DNA of 51,741 nucleotides from Nostoc sp. ATCC 43529 (GTDB lineage: Bacteria; Cyanobacteriota; Cyanobacteriia; Cyanobacteriales; Nostocaceae). This document shows positions 9,501 to 17,557 of this stretch, in pieces (the first letter of the stretch is position 1; each line of letters begins with the position of its first letter). The stretch lies in NCBI GenBank assembly GCA_003326205.1, contig LWTK01000047.1, positions 31,857-83,597 of the forward strand, given 5' to 3'. The translations under genes were made by a program, and so were the position numbers. Below the pieces are notes generated by a model. That model had not been told where the DNA came from, searched no databases, and saw only the letters and a list, made by a program, of their open reading frames with translations.

Positions 9501-11530
9501 AAAGCGTCAGTGCTAGCGACTACAAGCTAGATCCAGAACGGCGACCCAACGCCATTATGTTGATTAATGGCGGTGACTTGAGTCGCATGAATGATTACAG
9601 ACCAGAGGAAAAAGGCTTAATTTTAGCAACTGAGTTACCAGTGTATGTTAGAGGCGATTTTAATCTCCACAGTAAACAAGAATTCAAAGCTCCTGACCGT
9701 CTGGTTACACCCACCGATGACGCGAGTAATGCAGCCTACGATAGTAAATTTTACATCCGCGCTGCGGCAAATCGCGATCCTGACTTTGCTTGTCGGCCAA
9801 GTGACCCTAGACTACCTAATTGTGGAACAGGCGAAACTTGGCGACCAGCATCAGTGATTGCCGATGCTGTCACCTTGTTATCTAATAACTTCCGTGAAGG
9901 CTTCCGCAATGAGGGTGATTACGACTTGCGAAATAATCAAGGAAGTGACCCCAACGTTGTACTCAAGCGATTGAAAGCAGGTTTCTGGAATAACAACTTC
10001 GTCACTTCATCTAGATTCTTTACTAACTCTGGTGGTGATGTCTACTACAAAGGTACCCCCACTGGTACTGACTCAATAAACAATAACAGTTCTTACTTCA
10101 ACAACTTCGTCACACCCATTCAGCGCCGAGGTACTTTCCCAGAGTATGTCATGGAGATGTGCTTCAAATTAGTAGTTTCTGAATGTGGAGAAACTGATTG
10201 GTATATCGGTTTGGATAATGATGATGTCCTAACCAATGATACACATGTAACCAATGGTTTAACGCTAGGAGACATCCAAAAAAGGTCTAGCGACTCTGAC
10301 GTGCTAAATGCTCCCAGAAGCAGACTATTAGCTGGTACTACTGCTCAAGAGGCAAGAGGTAGTTTTGAACGATTTCCCCGTCGAGTTGCCTACAAACGAA
10401 ATAGTTCTGGGCAGCTGGTTAATACCTCCAATGCTCCCATAACCATCACCAGTGATACTCCTATCATACTCGGTATAAAAACAGATGCAGTATCAGGAAC
10501 TAAAGTAGTAGGCCATTTTCGTAACGGTGAGATACCAGAAGTAGCCAATAATGCCCTATGGTTTACAGCCACAAACAATACTAACTATACCTCACCACCA
10601 GGGTTCGGACTCGACAGTATGAAATACAACTACACTAATGGTGGTAGTGAGACTTATCGTCCATTCTTTAGGTATCCCCGAACACCAACACCAGTTAACG
10701 CCTATTCTGCGAAAGATTTTCCTGGAGACACGACATCATTCACAAGAGATAATTTTTTGCAGCCACTATTAGAACCAGTATTGCAATTACAGGTAACAAC
10801 CGCAGCACCTCAACACAATGAAAGTTATGCCAGTTTAGCCAGTACATCTACTGTAGTTAAAAATACTAGATGGTTGCCTAAGGCAAGTGAAACAACTTTT
10901 AATCTAGCAATTGCCGCTGGTGATACTCCTGTTCGTGTAGGCCCAAGTACTTACGAAATTAATGGAGGCTTGCATAACTTTGTGCGCTTCTTAGAAAACT
11001 GGAATGGGGTTAATGCCAATATTAGCGGTTCGTTCATCCAATTTAAACGCAGTATCTATGCTACCGCACCATTCCAAGTTCTTGTCAGACCAGGATCGGC
11101 AACTGTCGCTGCAACCGCTTCTGACATTTCTGATTCAACTTCTGTCAATGCTGCCAATATTAACAGTATCTTTATGAGAGCTCTGAATGTTGATAGACCA
11201 GGTTACACATCAGATGTTACTTATGTAGGTACTGCTCCGGCTGGGGAAGCGCCTTATTATATGGCTCCTAACCGTAACTGGGGTTTTGATGTAGCTTTAC
11301 TAGCGCAAAATCCAGACTTGTTTGCCCAGCGCTTCGTAGTTCCAGCGGCAGATCCTCCAAATGAATACTACAGAGAAGTAGGTCGAGATGACCTTTGGGT
11401 GCAAACTCTGTTGTGTGCCGTCCAAACTCAAACAGCGGATGGATTTGATACTCCGGACACTAGCTACTTTGGCAGTGGTTTAAAATTTGCGCTACCTGCT
11501 AGCGAACGTCCGAGTGACTGTAAGCTCTAA
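6599..11530 (+). CDS. hpsA: Hormogonium polysaccharide protein HpsA, giant prepilin-like protein
   Basis: The 1643-residue protein starts with a basic region containing RRRR at 41-44, then NAG|FVLPTVAMVTLVVVLL. This is a prepilin-like cleavage site at Gly50/Phe51 and one membrane helix (about 51-72). The Glu at position +5 of classical pilins is missing, as in PilX-type minor pilins. The rest is a Thr/Asn/Asp-rich, exported-looking region with scattered Cys pairs and no repeat array. HpsA is a member of the hps locus of Nostoc punctiforme, required for the polysaccharide that supports hormogonium gliding. AGGA precedes the ATG. The gene opens an all-plus-strand cluster. Its exact biochemical role is not known to me. 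Confidence 0.85.
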   Translation: MSGKNKLVKAIQKTFKLIGKNFLSAINKRIVWLLRTIFLTRRRRTSANAGFVLPTVAMVTLVVVLLTTAILFRSFERAKNASNVRVNEATMQAATPALERAKAKITALFTDPTLPRSVPSNVTLYNTLTNKLPAYTFGDETPITVPYNINRNSTIEASSTMILEDKENIQTAWKFPADTDNNGKFDSFILYGIYFRTPPQSGTSQTRKRSPLDARTPPMLPAKAGGACDVAGETSASLVGNSGWYKLPSGELKKSFFVYTATVPITSQASLDTTKYETYRGNKGFSALEMQQDRSQISITNNAVVYEDDLDITPGPRFRLNGRIFTNSNLFTARSDRDITLFQVSSRYSCYYERENGKIVVGGNIGVSGPISASTSNPGGTRVDLFKENNTPDTNKTLASDNKTTSNGSNEVAYNTQAYAQRIDLLVNVQLANATSTDPTEVQTNTSKRITNDPSLDAYKVRKEELENWFRKRTRRVPFKEVPYGTSGIEKSAGVDYTIADATTLLNSSSGNTLRPMDAWIYPTDANTKLTLNTAQLPTRDPEIVDNTPVTETELGDRIVVGNNLPELIWDDTKGEFVGENDPQTITGVKWTGSTTKDRTRTTRVRQLSDLGVTGRDGFWEISAASPRANILDVVGGLRVITGAGIYTSKDSGLITRPPTPAPDDPSTPALVVDESGGTVVWPDTMPMLVPDPTDPLNASKEKRGDLVMRATAVYHYNFDSYAPTASTADDYQTPMACVSSYYNPTNETTATTNTYNPRDLTTVAASNNGVVYEAPSTTAAGITRGQTVDSKGFFAPVANDDDVTNTSVALLDRLKHQANLVFPNGRLVNPLLRQALAKATTSKLTLSEQSAIDSTICAIQIADGSLTRSTTYIPDDTIKETAFLDARQIKAIDKGGTLTGKYNLEVEQRQPLEIRATVIDLNRLRAKTNTNPDASKNWANEYLFPNSGIIYASRDDAQKDRSDTTSESVSASDYKLDPERRPNAIMLINGGDLSRMNDYRPEEKGLILATELPVYVRGDFNLHSKQEFKAPDRLVTPTDDASNAAYDSKFYIRAAANRDPDFACRPSDPRLPNCGTGETWRPASVIADAVTLLSNNFREGFRNEGDYDLRNNQGSDPNVVLKRLKAGFWNNNFVTSSRFFTNSGGDVYYKGTPTGTDSINNNSSYFNNFVTPIQRRGTFPEYVMEMCFKLVVSECGETDWYIGLDNDDVLTNDTHVTNGLTLGDIQKRSSDSDVLNAPRSRLLAGTTAQEARGSFERFPRRVAYKRNSSGQLVNTSNAPITITSDTPIILGIKTDAVSGTKVVGHFRNGEIPEVANNALWFTATNNTNYTSPPGFGLDSMKYNYTNGGSETYRPFFRYPRTPTPVNAYSAKDFPGDTTSFTRDNFLQPLLEPVLQLQVTTAAPQHNESYASLASTSTVVKNTRWLPKASETTFNLAIAAGDTPVRVGPSTYEINGGLHNFVRFLENWNGVNANISGSFIQFKRSIYATAPFQVLVRPGSATVAATASDISDSTSVNAANINSIFMRALNVDRPGYTSDVTYVGTAPAGEAPYYMAPNRNWGFDVALLAQNPDLFAQRFVVPAADPPNEYYREVGRDDLWVQTLLCAVQTQTADGFDTPDTSYFGSGLKFALPASERPSDCKL

Positions 11531-11594
11531 GCATCTTGAAGTGTCTAAATGACGCTTTTTGTAGCACTTCTCAGGTGAATAGATCGCATTAAAA

Positions 11595-11660
11595 GCCCTC
11601 AGCCTCCAGCCCCTTCCCCAGCTTTTCCTACACTTGCCTCAAAGGGGAGGGGTGAGGAGT
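11595..11660. repeat. GC-rich inverted repeat between hpsA and hpsB
   Basis: CCTCAGCCTCCAGCCCCTTC and CCC on the left face GGGGAGGGGTGAGG on the right. The composition matches the dispersed CCTCACCCCCAGCCCCTCTC family that also forms the inner ends of the MITE upstream of hpsA. It could attenuate read-through from hpsA. Confidence 0.5.
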
Positions 11661-11715
11661 GCATTACACTCGATCGCCAATTGCTCTAAGACATAGCCCA
11701 ATTGAGGAACTGACT

Positions 11716-12432
11716 ATGAACCCACACCAACTACAAGAATCATCTAGCCAGTCTGGTTTTACAATCATTGAGTCACTGGTGGCGATCCTCGTGGTTAGCA
11801 TTTTGCTGGTAGCGATCGCACCTGTCCTAGTCATTTCAACCGCAACTCGTGTACAAGCTAGACGAGTGGAATTGGGAACAGAAGCAGCTAAAGCTTTCAT
11901 TGATGCTATTAAGTCTAAAACAATCTCAGAAAACAGCATCACAGATGCAATGTCCCCAGTACTCACTGCTGCAACCAGTACCACAAAACTCGCAAATGCA
12001 ACAAGCAGTAGCGAATTACAGCGCTACTTACCAGACAAAGCTGTTCCCACAGACACAACTAGTTTGTATTGCTTTCACAAGGATGGCAAAATCACTCTGC
12101 CAACTGAATGTACAACCTACAAAACAACCAGCCCAGTTCAGTTTTACATTCAGGCTTTTGGTAATAATGTTGGAACTATCAGTACAACTACTGCTCAAAC
12201 TCAAATTGATAACGGTCAAAGCTATCGTTTGGGAGTTCGGGTATATCGTTCAGATGCCTTCGTCGATTCTGGTAGCTTGAAAAAAAGTAGTGATAGCGGT
12301 GGAAAAAAAGCAGCAACATTCAGTGGGGGACTAGGCGATCGCAAAGCACCACTAGTAGAAATTACAACTGAAATTGTCAGGGGTCAACCCTCCTATAACG
12401 CTTTGTGCGATCGTCTTGGTGGTTGTCAATAA
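11716..12432 (+). CDS. hpsB: Hormogonium polysaccharide secretion pseudopilin HpsB
   Basis: I choose the ATG at 11716 because GAGGA lies just upstream. A GTG at 11659 in the same frame would begin inside a dispersed repeat. The 238-residue protein has a type IV prepilin signal SQSG|FTIIES, with cleavage after Gly14, Phe at +1 and Glu at +5, followed by one hydrophobic helix (about 15-40). The C-terminal domain has Cys residues that could form a disulphide and ends near a CDRLGGC motif. Pseudopilins polymerise into short periplasmic fibres that push substrates through a secretion system. Here the substrate would be the hps polysaccharide. Confidence 0.85.
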   Translation: MNPHQLQESSSQSGFTIIESLVAILVVSILLVAIAPVLVISTATRVQARRVELGTEAAKAFIDAIKSKTISENSITDAMSPVLTAATSTTKLANATSSSELQRYLPDKAVPTDTTSLYCFHKDGKITLPTECTTYKTTSPVQFYIQAFGNNVGTISTTTAQTQIDNGQSYRLGVRVYRSDAFVDSGSLKKSSDSGGKKAATFSGGLGDRKAPLVEITTEIVRGQPSYNALCDRLGGCQ

Positions 12433-12457
12433 CCCAGCAAATATAAATGATTTCATA

Positions 12458-12584
12458 ACTCAGTGGTCTGTCTCATTAATTTTGTAGAGAAAAAATGTTT
12501 GTAGTAAGGACTTTAGTCTTTTATTTTTAAGCACTAAAGTCCTTACTACGAACCTTTCAGAACTAATGCGATAGACCACTCAGT
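12458..12584. mobile_element. Hairpin MITE-like insertion between hpsB and hpsC
   Basis: The outer arms ACTCAGTGGTCTGTCTCATT and AATGCGATAGACCACTCAGT are inverted copies with about three mismatches. Inside, GTAGTAAGGACTTTAGT (12501-12517) and its exact complement (12533-12549) form a 17-bp stem with a 15-base loop. The nested palindromes fit a small non-autonomous element. In transcripts it would fold into a strong hairpin within the hps operon. Confidence 0.65.
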
Positions 12585-12613
12585 ATCGGTCACGAAGGAG
12601 AAACTGGAGCAAG

Positions 12614-13621
12614 ATGAATATACTGAGGTGGCTGTTAAATTCTCAGCTAAAACTCTCTCAAAAGCAGAACAAAAATAGTGGCTTCACCCTCATTGAATTA
12701 CTGGTGGCTATGATCATTGCCTTCCTAGTAATTACGCCGTTACTAGGTTTTATGATCGGGGTTTTAAACACCGATCGTCAGGAACAAGCCAAAGCCAACT
12801 CTGAGCAAGAAATTAAAGCAGCACTTGACTATATCAGTCGCGATCTGCAACAAGCAATATATATATATGACGCTACTGGAATTGCTTGTCTAAGCGGTAC
12901 TGTTGATACTACTACTAGTACTTGCCCAAATGCAAGTACAACTGGGAATCAACTACTTGCTAGCATAACCGGAACAAATAGGGTTCCTGTGCTTGTTTTT
13001 TGGAAACGAGAATTAATGAGTCAAAAAATTACAATTACAGGCACTGAAAAAGATGATGCTTTTGTTTACTCATTAGTTGCCTACTATTTAGTTAAAGACA
13101 CTAGTACTAGCACTACTTGGTCTAATGCTGCCCGCATCGCTAGATGGCAAATTAAAGATGGCGTTGAAGGTAGTGGCAGCACTTGTACCGGATATAGCGA
13201 ATGTCCAGATAAAGGTTTTAAGCCTTTTGATTTGTCAGAAAAAGGGAAAACATTAAAACAAAAAATGAATCAGTGGACAAAAGGTGCAGATGCTTATGAG
13301 CAAAAGCCCCTCGTTTTGGTTGATTTTATAGATCAAACAACAATAGCACAACTAGCACCAGCACCATCAGGGATATGCTCTAGTAGTGACTTCCAACGAA
13401 TTCCAGTATCAACAGAAACTACTATTCCAACAGGGTTCTATGCTTGTGTAAATTCAGTTAGTGCAGATAATAGAAGTACTGCTGAAGTTTTTATCAGAGG
13501 TAACGCACAAATTCGCCTGATAAATGATGAAACTAAAGCCCGTTATGCTCAAAACAAATCTAGTTATTTTCCGAGTGCAAATATTAAGGTGCAAGGTCGT
13601 AGCTTACTTTTTACCAAATAG
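12614..13621 (+). CDS. hpsC: Hormogonium polysaccharide secretion pseudopilin HpsC
   Basis: The 335-residue protein carries the prepilin signal NKNSG|FTLIELLVAMI, with cleavage after Gly23 and Glu28 at +5. A hydrophobic helix follows (about 24-50), then a long periplasmic domain with a segment EIKAALDYISRDLQQAIY. That segment resembles PilW/GspJ-type minor pseudopilins. GAAGGAGAAAC lies 14-24 nt upstream of the ATG. It follows hpsB after a hairpin insertion of about 127 bp that lengthens the gap. The HpsC assignment rests on the family pattern and on gene order. Confidence 0.83.
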   Translation: MNILRWLLNSQLKLSQKQNKNSGFTLIELLVAMIIAFLVITPLLGFMIGVLNTDRQEQAKANSEQEIKAALDYISRDLQQAIYIYDATGIACLSGTVDTTTSTCPNASTTGNQLLASITGTNRVPVLVFWKRELMSQKITITGTEKDDAFVYSLVAYYLVKDTSTSTTWSNAARIARWQIKDGVEGSGSTCTGYSECPDKGFKPFDLSEKGKTLKQKMNQWTKGADAYEQKPLVLVDFIDQTTIAQLAPAPSGICSSSDFQRIPVSTETTIPTGFYACVNSVSADNRSTAEVFIRGNAQIRLINDETKARYAQNKSSYFPSANIKVQGRSLLFTK

Positions 13622-13659
13622 CTTCTATCTTTGAAAAAGTTTAATAAAAGCAGGATAGT

Positions 13660-14346
13660 ATGCAAAATATTGCGAGTGTGAAATTATCAAATTATTTCCA
13701 GTTACACAGCCGGAAAACAAAACTAAATCAACAAGATGCCGGTTTTAGCCTATTAGAGTTAACTGTAGTAGTGCTGTTAGTAGGAATTTTAGCAGCGATC
13801 GCAGCTCCTGGTTGGGTTGCTTTTGTGAACCGACAGGAGCTCAATAAAGCTAATGACGCTCTTTTAGCTGTACTACAAGATGCACAACGAGAAGCCCAAA
13901 AGAAAAAACTTAGCTATAGTGTAAGCTTTCAGAAAAATAGTACAACCCAAAATGTAGAGGTTGCTATTTATCCTACAAAAAAGAGTGATGGTAGCAACTT
14001 GGCTTTTGCTGACATCAGCACATGGAAACCTTTAGGGGTAGATGTTGGAGTGAGTTCTGATAAATTTCTACTCGGTACAAATCTTAGTAGTGAAAACAGT
14101 GCTGGTTCATCTGTATCTTACACTTTAAGTACATCAGCAAAAATGACCTTCGATTACATGGGAACTCTAACAAATGCAAACTTTGGAACAGTTACACCCC
14201 CTGCAACAGAGCCATCTGGCATAAAAATAGTAGTAGCAATCCCAAGCCCTCAAAATCCTTCATCAGCTGGTAGTGTAAAGCGATGCATCATTGTGAAAAC
14301 TCTCTTAGGTTCAACAGCCACAAAAAAAGACTCTGACTGTAATTAA
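13660..14346 (+). CDS. hpsD: Pseudopilin HpsD, GspH/FimT-like
   Basis: The 228-residue protein has the prepilin signal QDAG|FSLLELTVVVLLVGIL, with cleavage after Gly28 and Glu33 at +5, followed by AAIAAPGW. This is the GspH/FimT-like pattern of minor pseudopilins. A helical stretch with DAQREAQKKK comes next, then a beta-rich domain. Two Cys residues near the C-terminus (KRCIIV and SDCN) may form a disulphide. It is 38 bp downstream of hpsC and is closely similar in architecture to the pseudopilin at 17523-18179. The symbol is assigned from position within the hps order. Confidence 0.78.
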   Translation: MQNIASVKLSNYFQLHSRKTKLNQQDAGFSLLELTVVVLLVGILAAIAAPGWVAFVNRQELNKANDALLAVLQDAQREAQKKKLSYSVSFQKNSTTQNVEVAIYPTKKSDGSNLAFADISTWKPLGVDVGVSSDKFLLGTNLSSENSAGSSVSYTLSTSAKMTFDYMGTLTNANFGTVTPPATEPSGIKIVVAIPSPQNPSSAGSVKRCIIVKTLLGSTATKKDSDCN

Positions 14347-14527
14347 GTAATTTTCATAGCGTAAATTTATAAAAATACGAAATAATACTGAACATAAAAC
14401 TGCACATTGATAGCAAAATTGAAGCATCAGGTGTAGTTTTTTTATTCAATAGATTTCTTGATTAGTTGGCAAAAAATTAGCCATTGGCTGAAGAAATATC
14501 AAAATCTCAAAATAGAATTTTCACAAA

Positions 14528-15502
14528 ATGACTGATTGTTTAGATTTTACTGTAGCTATCCCAACTTACAACGGTGAAAGTCGTTTGCCTGAACTACTAG
14601 AACGGCTAAAAAACCAACTTCACACAGAAAATTTATCTTGGGAAATCATAGTTGTAGATAATAACAGCACTGATAACACGGCTAAAGTTGTTCAAGCCTA
14701 TCAACAAAATTGGCAATATCCTTACCCTTTGAAGTATTGCTTTGAAGCAAAACAAGGTGCGGCTTATGCCCGAAAAAAAGCTGTGGCAGAAGCTAACGGT
14801 AGATTAATAGGTTTTCTAGACGATGATAATTACCCTATATCAAATTGGGTAGCCGCAGCTTATAGCTTTGCTGAAAAATATCCCAAGGCAGGAGCTTATG
14901 GAAGCCAAATTCATCCTGATTGGGAAGTAGAACCACCAGAAAATTTTCAGCGAATTACCCCATTTTTAGCAATTACAGAACGAGGAAATTTACCCCTATT
15001 ATATGAAGCAAAAAGTAGATTATTACCTCCTTCTGCTGGACTGGTTGTCCGTAAAAAAGCTTGGTTAGAAAGTGTGCCAGATAAGTGCATTTTAACTGGC
15101 AGAGTTAAAGGTAATATGCTTACCAGTGAAGATTTAGAAATGTTGTCTTATATTCAAAAAGCAGGATGGGAAATTTGGTACAACCCAGAAATGGAAATTT
15201 ATCACAAAATACCAAGCTCTAGATTACAAAAAGATTATTTAATTCCATTTTTTCGAGGTATTGGACTCAGCCGTTATGTAACTAGAATGGTAAATATACA
15301 ACCTTGGTATAGACCGATCGCTTTTTTAGCTTACACGCTCAATGACCTGCGTAAAATTACTCTACATTTCCTAAAATATCGAACTAAGTTAAAACAGGAT
15401 TTGGTGGCTGCTTGCGAAATGCAACTTTTTTTAAGTAGCTTAATAAGTCCGTTTTATCTTTGGAAAAATGGTTATTTGAAAAATAAATTATCAGAATATT
15501 AA
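14528..15502 (+). CDS. hpsE: Family 2 glycosyltransferase HpsE
   Basis: The 324-residue protein is a GT-A fold glycosyltransferase. The N-terminal strand VAIPTYNGESRLPELLERL and the loop VVDNNSTDNT bind the nucleotide sugar. FLDDD at 96-100 is the metal-binding DxD motif. A hydrophobic C-terminal part may attach it to the membrane. The protein is related along its whole length to its neighbour, which starts 5 bp after this stop, and both share the motif EIWYNPxM. This indicates a local duplication. It probably transfers one sugar during synthesis of the hormogonium polysaccharide; donor and acceptor cannot be read from the sequence. Confidence 0.82.
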   Translation: MTDCLDFTVAIPTYNGESRLPELLERLKNQLHTENLSWEIIVVDNNSTDNTAKVVQAYQQNWQYPYPLKYCFEAKQGAAYARKKAVAEANGRLIGFLDDDNYPISNWVAAAYSFAEKYPKAGAYGSQIHPDWEVEPPENFQRITPFLAITERGNLPLLYEAKSRLLPPSAGLVVRKKAWLESVPDKCILTGRVKGNMLTSEDLEMLSYIQKAGWEIWYNPEMEIYHKIPSSRLQKDYLIPFFRGIGLSRYVTRMVNIQPWYRPIAFLAYTLNDLRKITLHFLKYRTKLKQDLVAACEMQLFLSSLISPFYLWKNGYLKNKLSEY

Positions 15503-15507
15503 GTATT

Positions 15508-16500
15508 ATGACTGAATTAGTAGTTGAAAAATTAGATATTACTGTAGCTATTCCTACATATAACGGAGCAACCCGTTTACCTAAAATTTTGGATAAACTG
15601 TTAACTCAGACAGGAGTAGAAAACCTCAGATGGGAGCTGCTTATCATTGATAATAATAGTTCTGATAATACATCTGAAGTAATCCAGAATTACCAAAAAC
15701 TATATAATGGAAATTGCCATTTAAGATATTCCTTTGAAAAAGAACAGGGAGCCGCTTTTGCACGATTGCGGGCAGTGCGTGAAGCTAGAGGCGAGCTAAT
15801 TGCATTTTTAGATGATGATAATTTACCTGCACCTGATTGGTTAGCAGAAGGATATGCCTTTGGTTTGGAATATCCTCAAGCAGGTGTTTGGAGTGGACAA
15901 ATTCATGGTGATTTTGAAGTAAAACCGCCAGAAAATTTTGAAAAAATTCAAGCTTTTCTAGCTATCAGAGAACATGGTTCAGATCCACATTTATTTGATG
16001 CGGATAATTTAAGACTTCCTCCTGGTGCAGCGCTTGTTGTCCGCAAAAAAGCGTGGTGTGAAAATGTACCACAACGACCTATTTTAAGCGGAAAGTTACC
16101 TGGTATTTTGGTACAAGGGGAAGACTATGAACCATTACTTTATATACATAATGCAGGCTGGGAAATTTGGTATAATCCTATGATGCATACTTACCATCAA
16201 ATACCACGCTGGCGATTTGAAAAAGATTATCTAGTAAATCTAGCACGCGGGTGTGGCTTGTGCATTTTCCAACTCAGGTTGATAAATGCTAAAACTTGGG
16301 AAAAGCCAATAGTATTGGTGAAAACTGTTTTAGGAAATTTACGCCGAGTACTACACTACATAATTAAATATAAAGGGCAATTAAAAAATAATTTAATTTT
16401 ACTTTTTGAAATGGAATTTTACTTGGCTAGTATGATGAGTCCTTTTTATTACTTTAGATGTAATTTAGGGAAACTATTCAAAAATAAAGCAGCCATATAA
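15508..16500 (+). CDS. hpsF: Family 2 glycosyltransferase, HpsE-like (hpsF position)
   Basis: The 330-residue protein has the GT2 signature VAIPTYNGATRLPKILDKL, the loop IIDNNSSDNT and the DxD motif LIAFLDDDN near residue 108. It is a paralogue of the preceding gene: the two share matching segments such as EQGAAFARLRAVREA against KQGAAYARKKAVAEA. Only 5 bp separate it from that gene, and one base lies between its stop and the next ATG, so translation is probably coupled. Its role is to add a sugar in the hps polysaccharide. The symbol is assigned by order. Confidence 0.78.
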   Translation: MTELVVEKLDITVAIPTYNGATRLPKILDKLLTQTGVENLRWELLIIDNNSSDNTSEVIQNYQKLYNGNCHLRYSFEKEQGAAFARLRAVREARGELIAFLDDDNLPAPDWLAEGYAFGLEYPQAGVWSGQIHGDFEVKPPENFEKIQAFLAIREHGSDPHLFDADNLRLPPGAALVVRKKAWCENVPQRPILSGKLPGILVQGEDYEPLLYIHNAGWEIWYNPMMHTYHQIPRWRFEKDYLVNLARGCGLCIFQLRLINAKTWEKPIVLVKTVLGNLRRVLHYIIKYKGQLKNNLILLFEMEFYLASMMSPFYYFRCNLGKLFKNKAAI

Positions 16501-16501
16501 A

Positions 16502-17557
16502 ATGATTAACTCTAGTCAAAACCACCCAAAAATTTCTGTAATCATACCTGCTTATAATAGCGAAAAAACTATTGCTCATACAATTAATTCTGTTTTAAAT
16601 CAAAGTTTTACAGATTTAGAATTAATTGTAATTAATGATGGTTCAAAAGACTCTACTTTAGATATTATTAAGCAAATTCAAGACCCGCGAATTAAAGTAT
16701 TTTCTTATTCCAATGCTGGTGGAAACGTCAGTCGTAACAGAGGACTAAACCTTGCAGTTGGAGAGTTTGTTAGTTTTCTAGATGCTGACGATCTTTGGAC
16801 ACCTGATAAACTTGAATCTCAATTAAAGGCTCTGCAAGAAAATTTGACTGCTAAAGTTGCTTACAGTTGGACTGATTATATTGATGCAAATGGTGAATTT
16901 GTCCTTTCAGGTAAGCGCATTAATGTTAATGGAGATGTTTATGAAAGTTTATTAGTAAGTAACTTTCTAGAGAATGGATCTAATCCCTTAATTTATAGAA
17001 CAGCTTTAATTACATTGGGTGGCTTTGATGAATCTCTAGCTGCGGCTCAAGATTGGGATATGTGGCTGCGCTTAGCATCGAAATTCAATTTCGTATGTGT
17101 ACCATCTGTACAAATCTTATACCGAATTAGTGCTAATTCAGTTTCTTCCAATCTTGTGAGGCAAGAAAAAGCGTGCTTACAGTTACTTGAGAGAGCATAT
17201 AAAGAAAGACCCTCAGCACTTAATCAAACTTGGAATATAAGTATTGCAAATTTATATAAATATCTTACCTGCAAAGCTTTACAAAAGCCATTGAATCGGC
17301 AAAAAGGTTTAACTGCGGCTAAATTTTTATGGAGATATTTTATTAATGATTCTTCAAGATTTCAGAATATAAATTTTAGCTCGAAACTATTATTGAAAAT
17401 TGCCCTAATCTTGATATTACCTACTTTACTTAACAATATTACTAACCAGCGTGAACTAAAAAGCAAAGAAACTGAAATATTGTTAAACAACTGGGTGGCT
17501 GAAAAAAAACCAGAAAGTAAAAATGAATACCCAGGTGCATTTACCATCTCTAGTTAA
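16502..17557 (+). CDS. hpsG: Family 2 glycosyltransferase (hpsG position)
   Basis: The 351-residue protein has the GT2 N-terminus ISVIIPAYNSEKTIAHTINS, then INDGSKDSTLDII and the DxD motif FLDADDLWTPDKL. It is nearer to ordinary GT2 enzymes than to the two HpsE-like neighbours. The acceptor region includes DESLAAAQDWDMWLRLAS, typical of processive or single-transfer GT2 enzymes (QDWDMWLRL motif). The last 35 bp overlap the start of the next pseudopilin gene in another frame. The symbol is by gene order. Confidence 0.78.
   Translation: MINSSQNHPKISVIIPAYNSEKTIAHTINSVLNQSFTDLELIVINDGSKDSTLDIIKQIQDPRIKVFSYSNAGGNVSRNRGLNLAVGEFVSFLDADDLWTPDKLESQLKALQENLTAKVAYSWTDYIDANGEFVLSGKRINVNGDVYESLLVSNFLENGSNPLIYRTALITLGGFDESLAAAQDWDMWLRLASKFNFVCVPSVQILYRISANSVSSNLVRQEKACLQLLERAYKERPSALNQTWNISIANLYKYLTCKALQKPLNRQKGLTAAKFLWRYFINDSSRFQNINFSSKLLLKIALILILPTLLNNITNQRELKSKETEILLNNWVAEKKPESKNEYPGAFTISS

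Noticed and set aside
11659..11715. Longer hpsB start at GTG 11659
   Set aside because: It begins in a dispersed repeat; the ATG at 11716 has GAGGA upstream and gives a normal prepilin leader.
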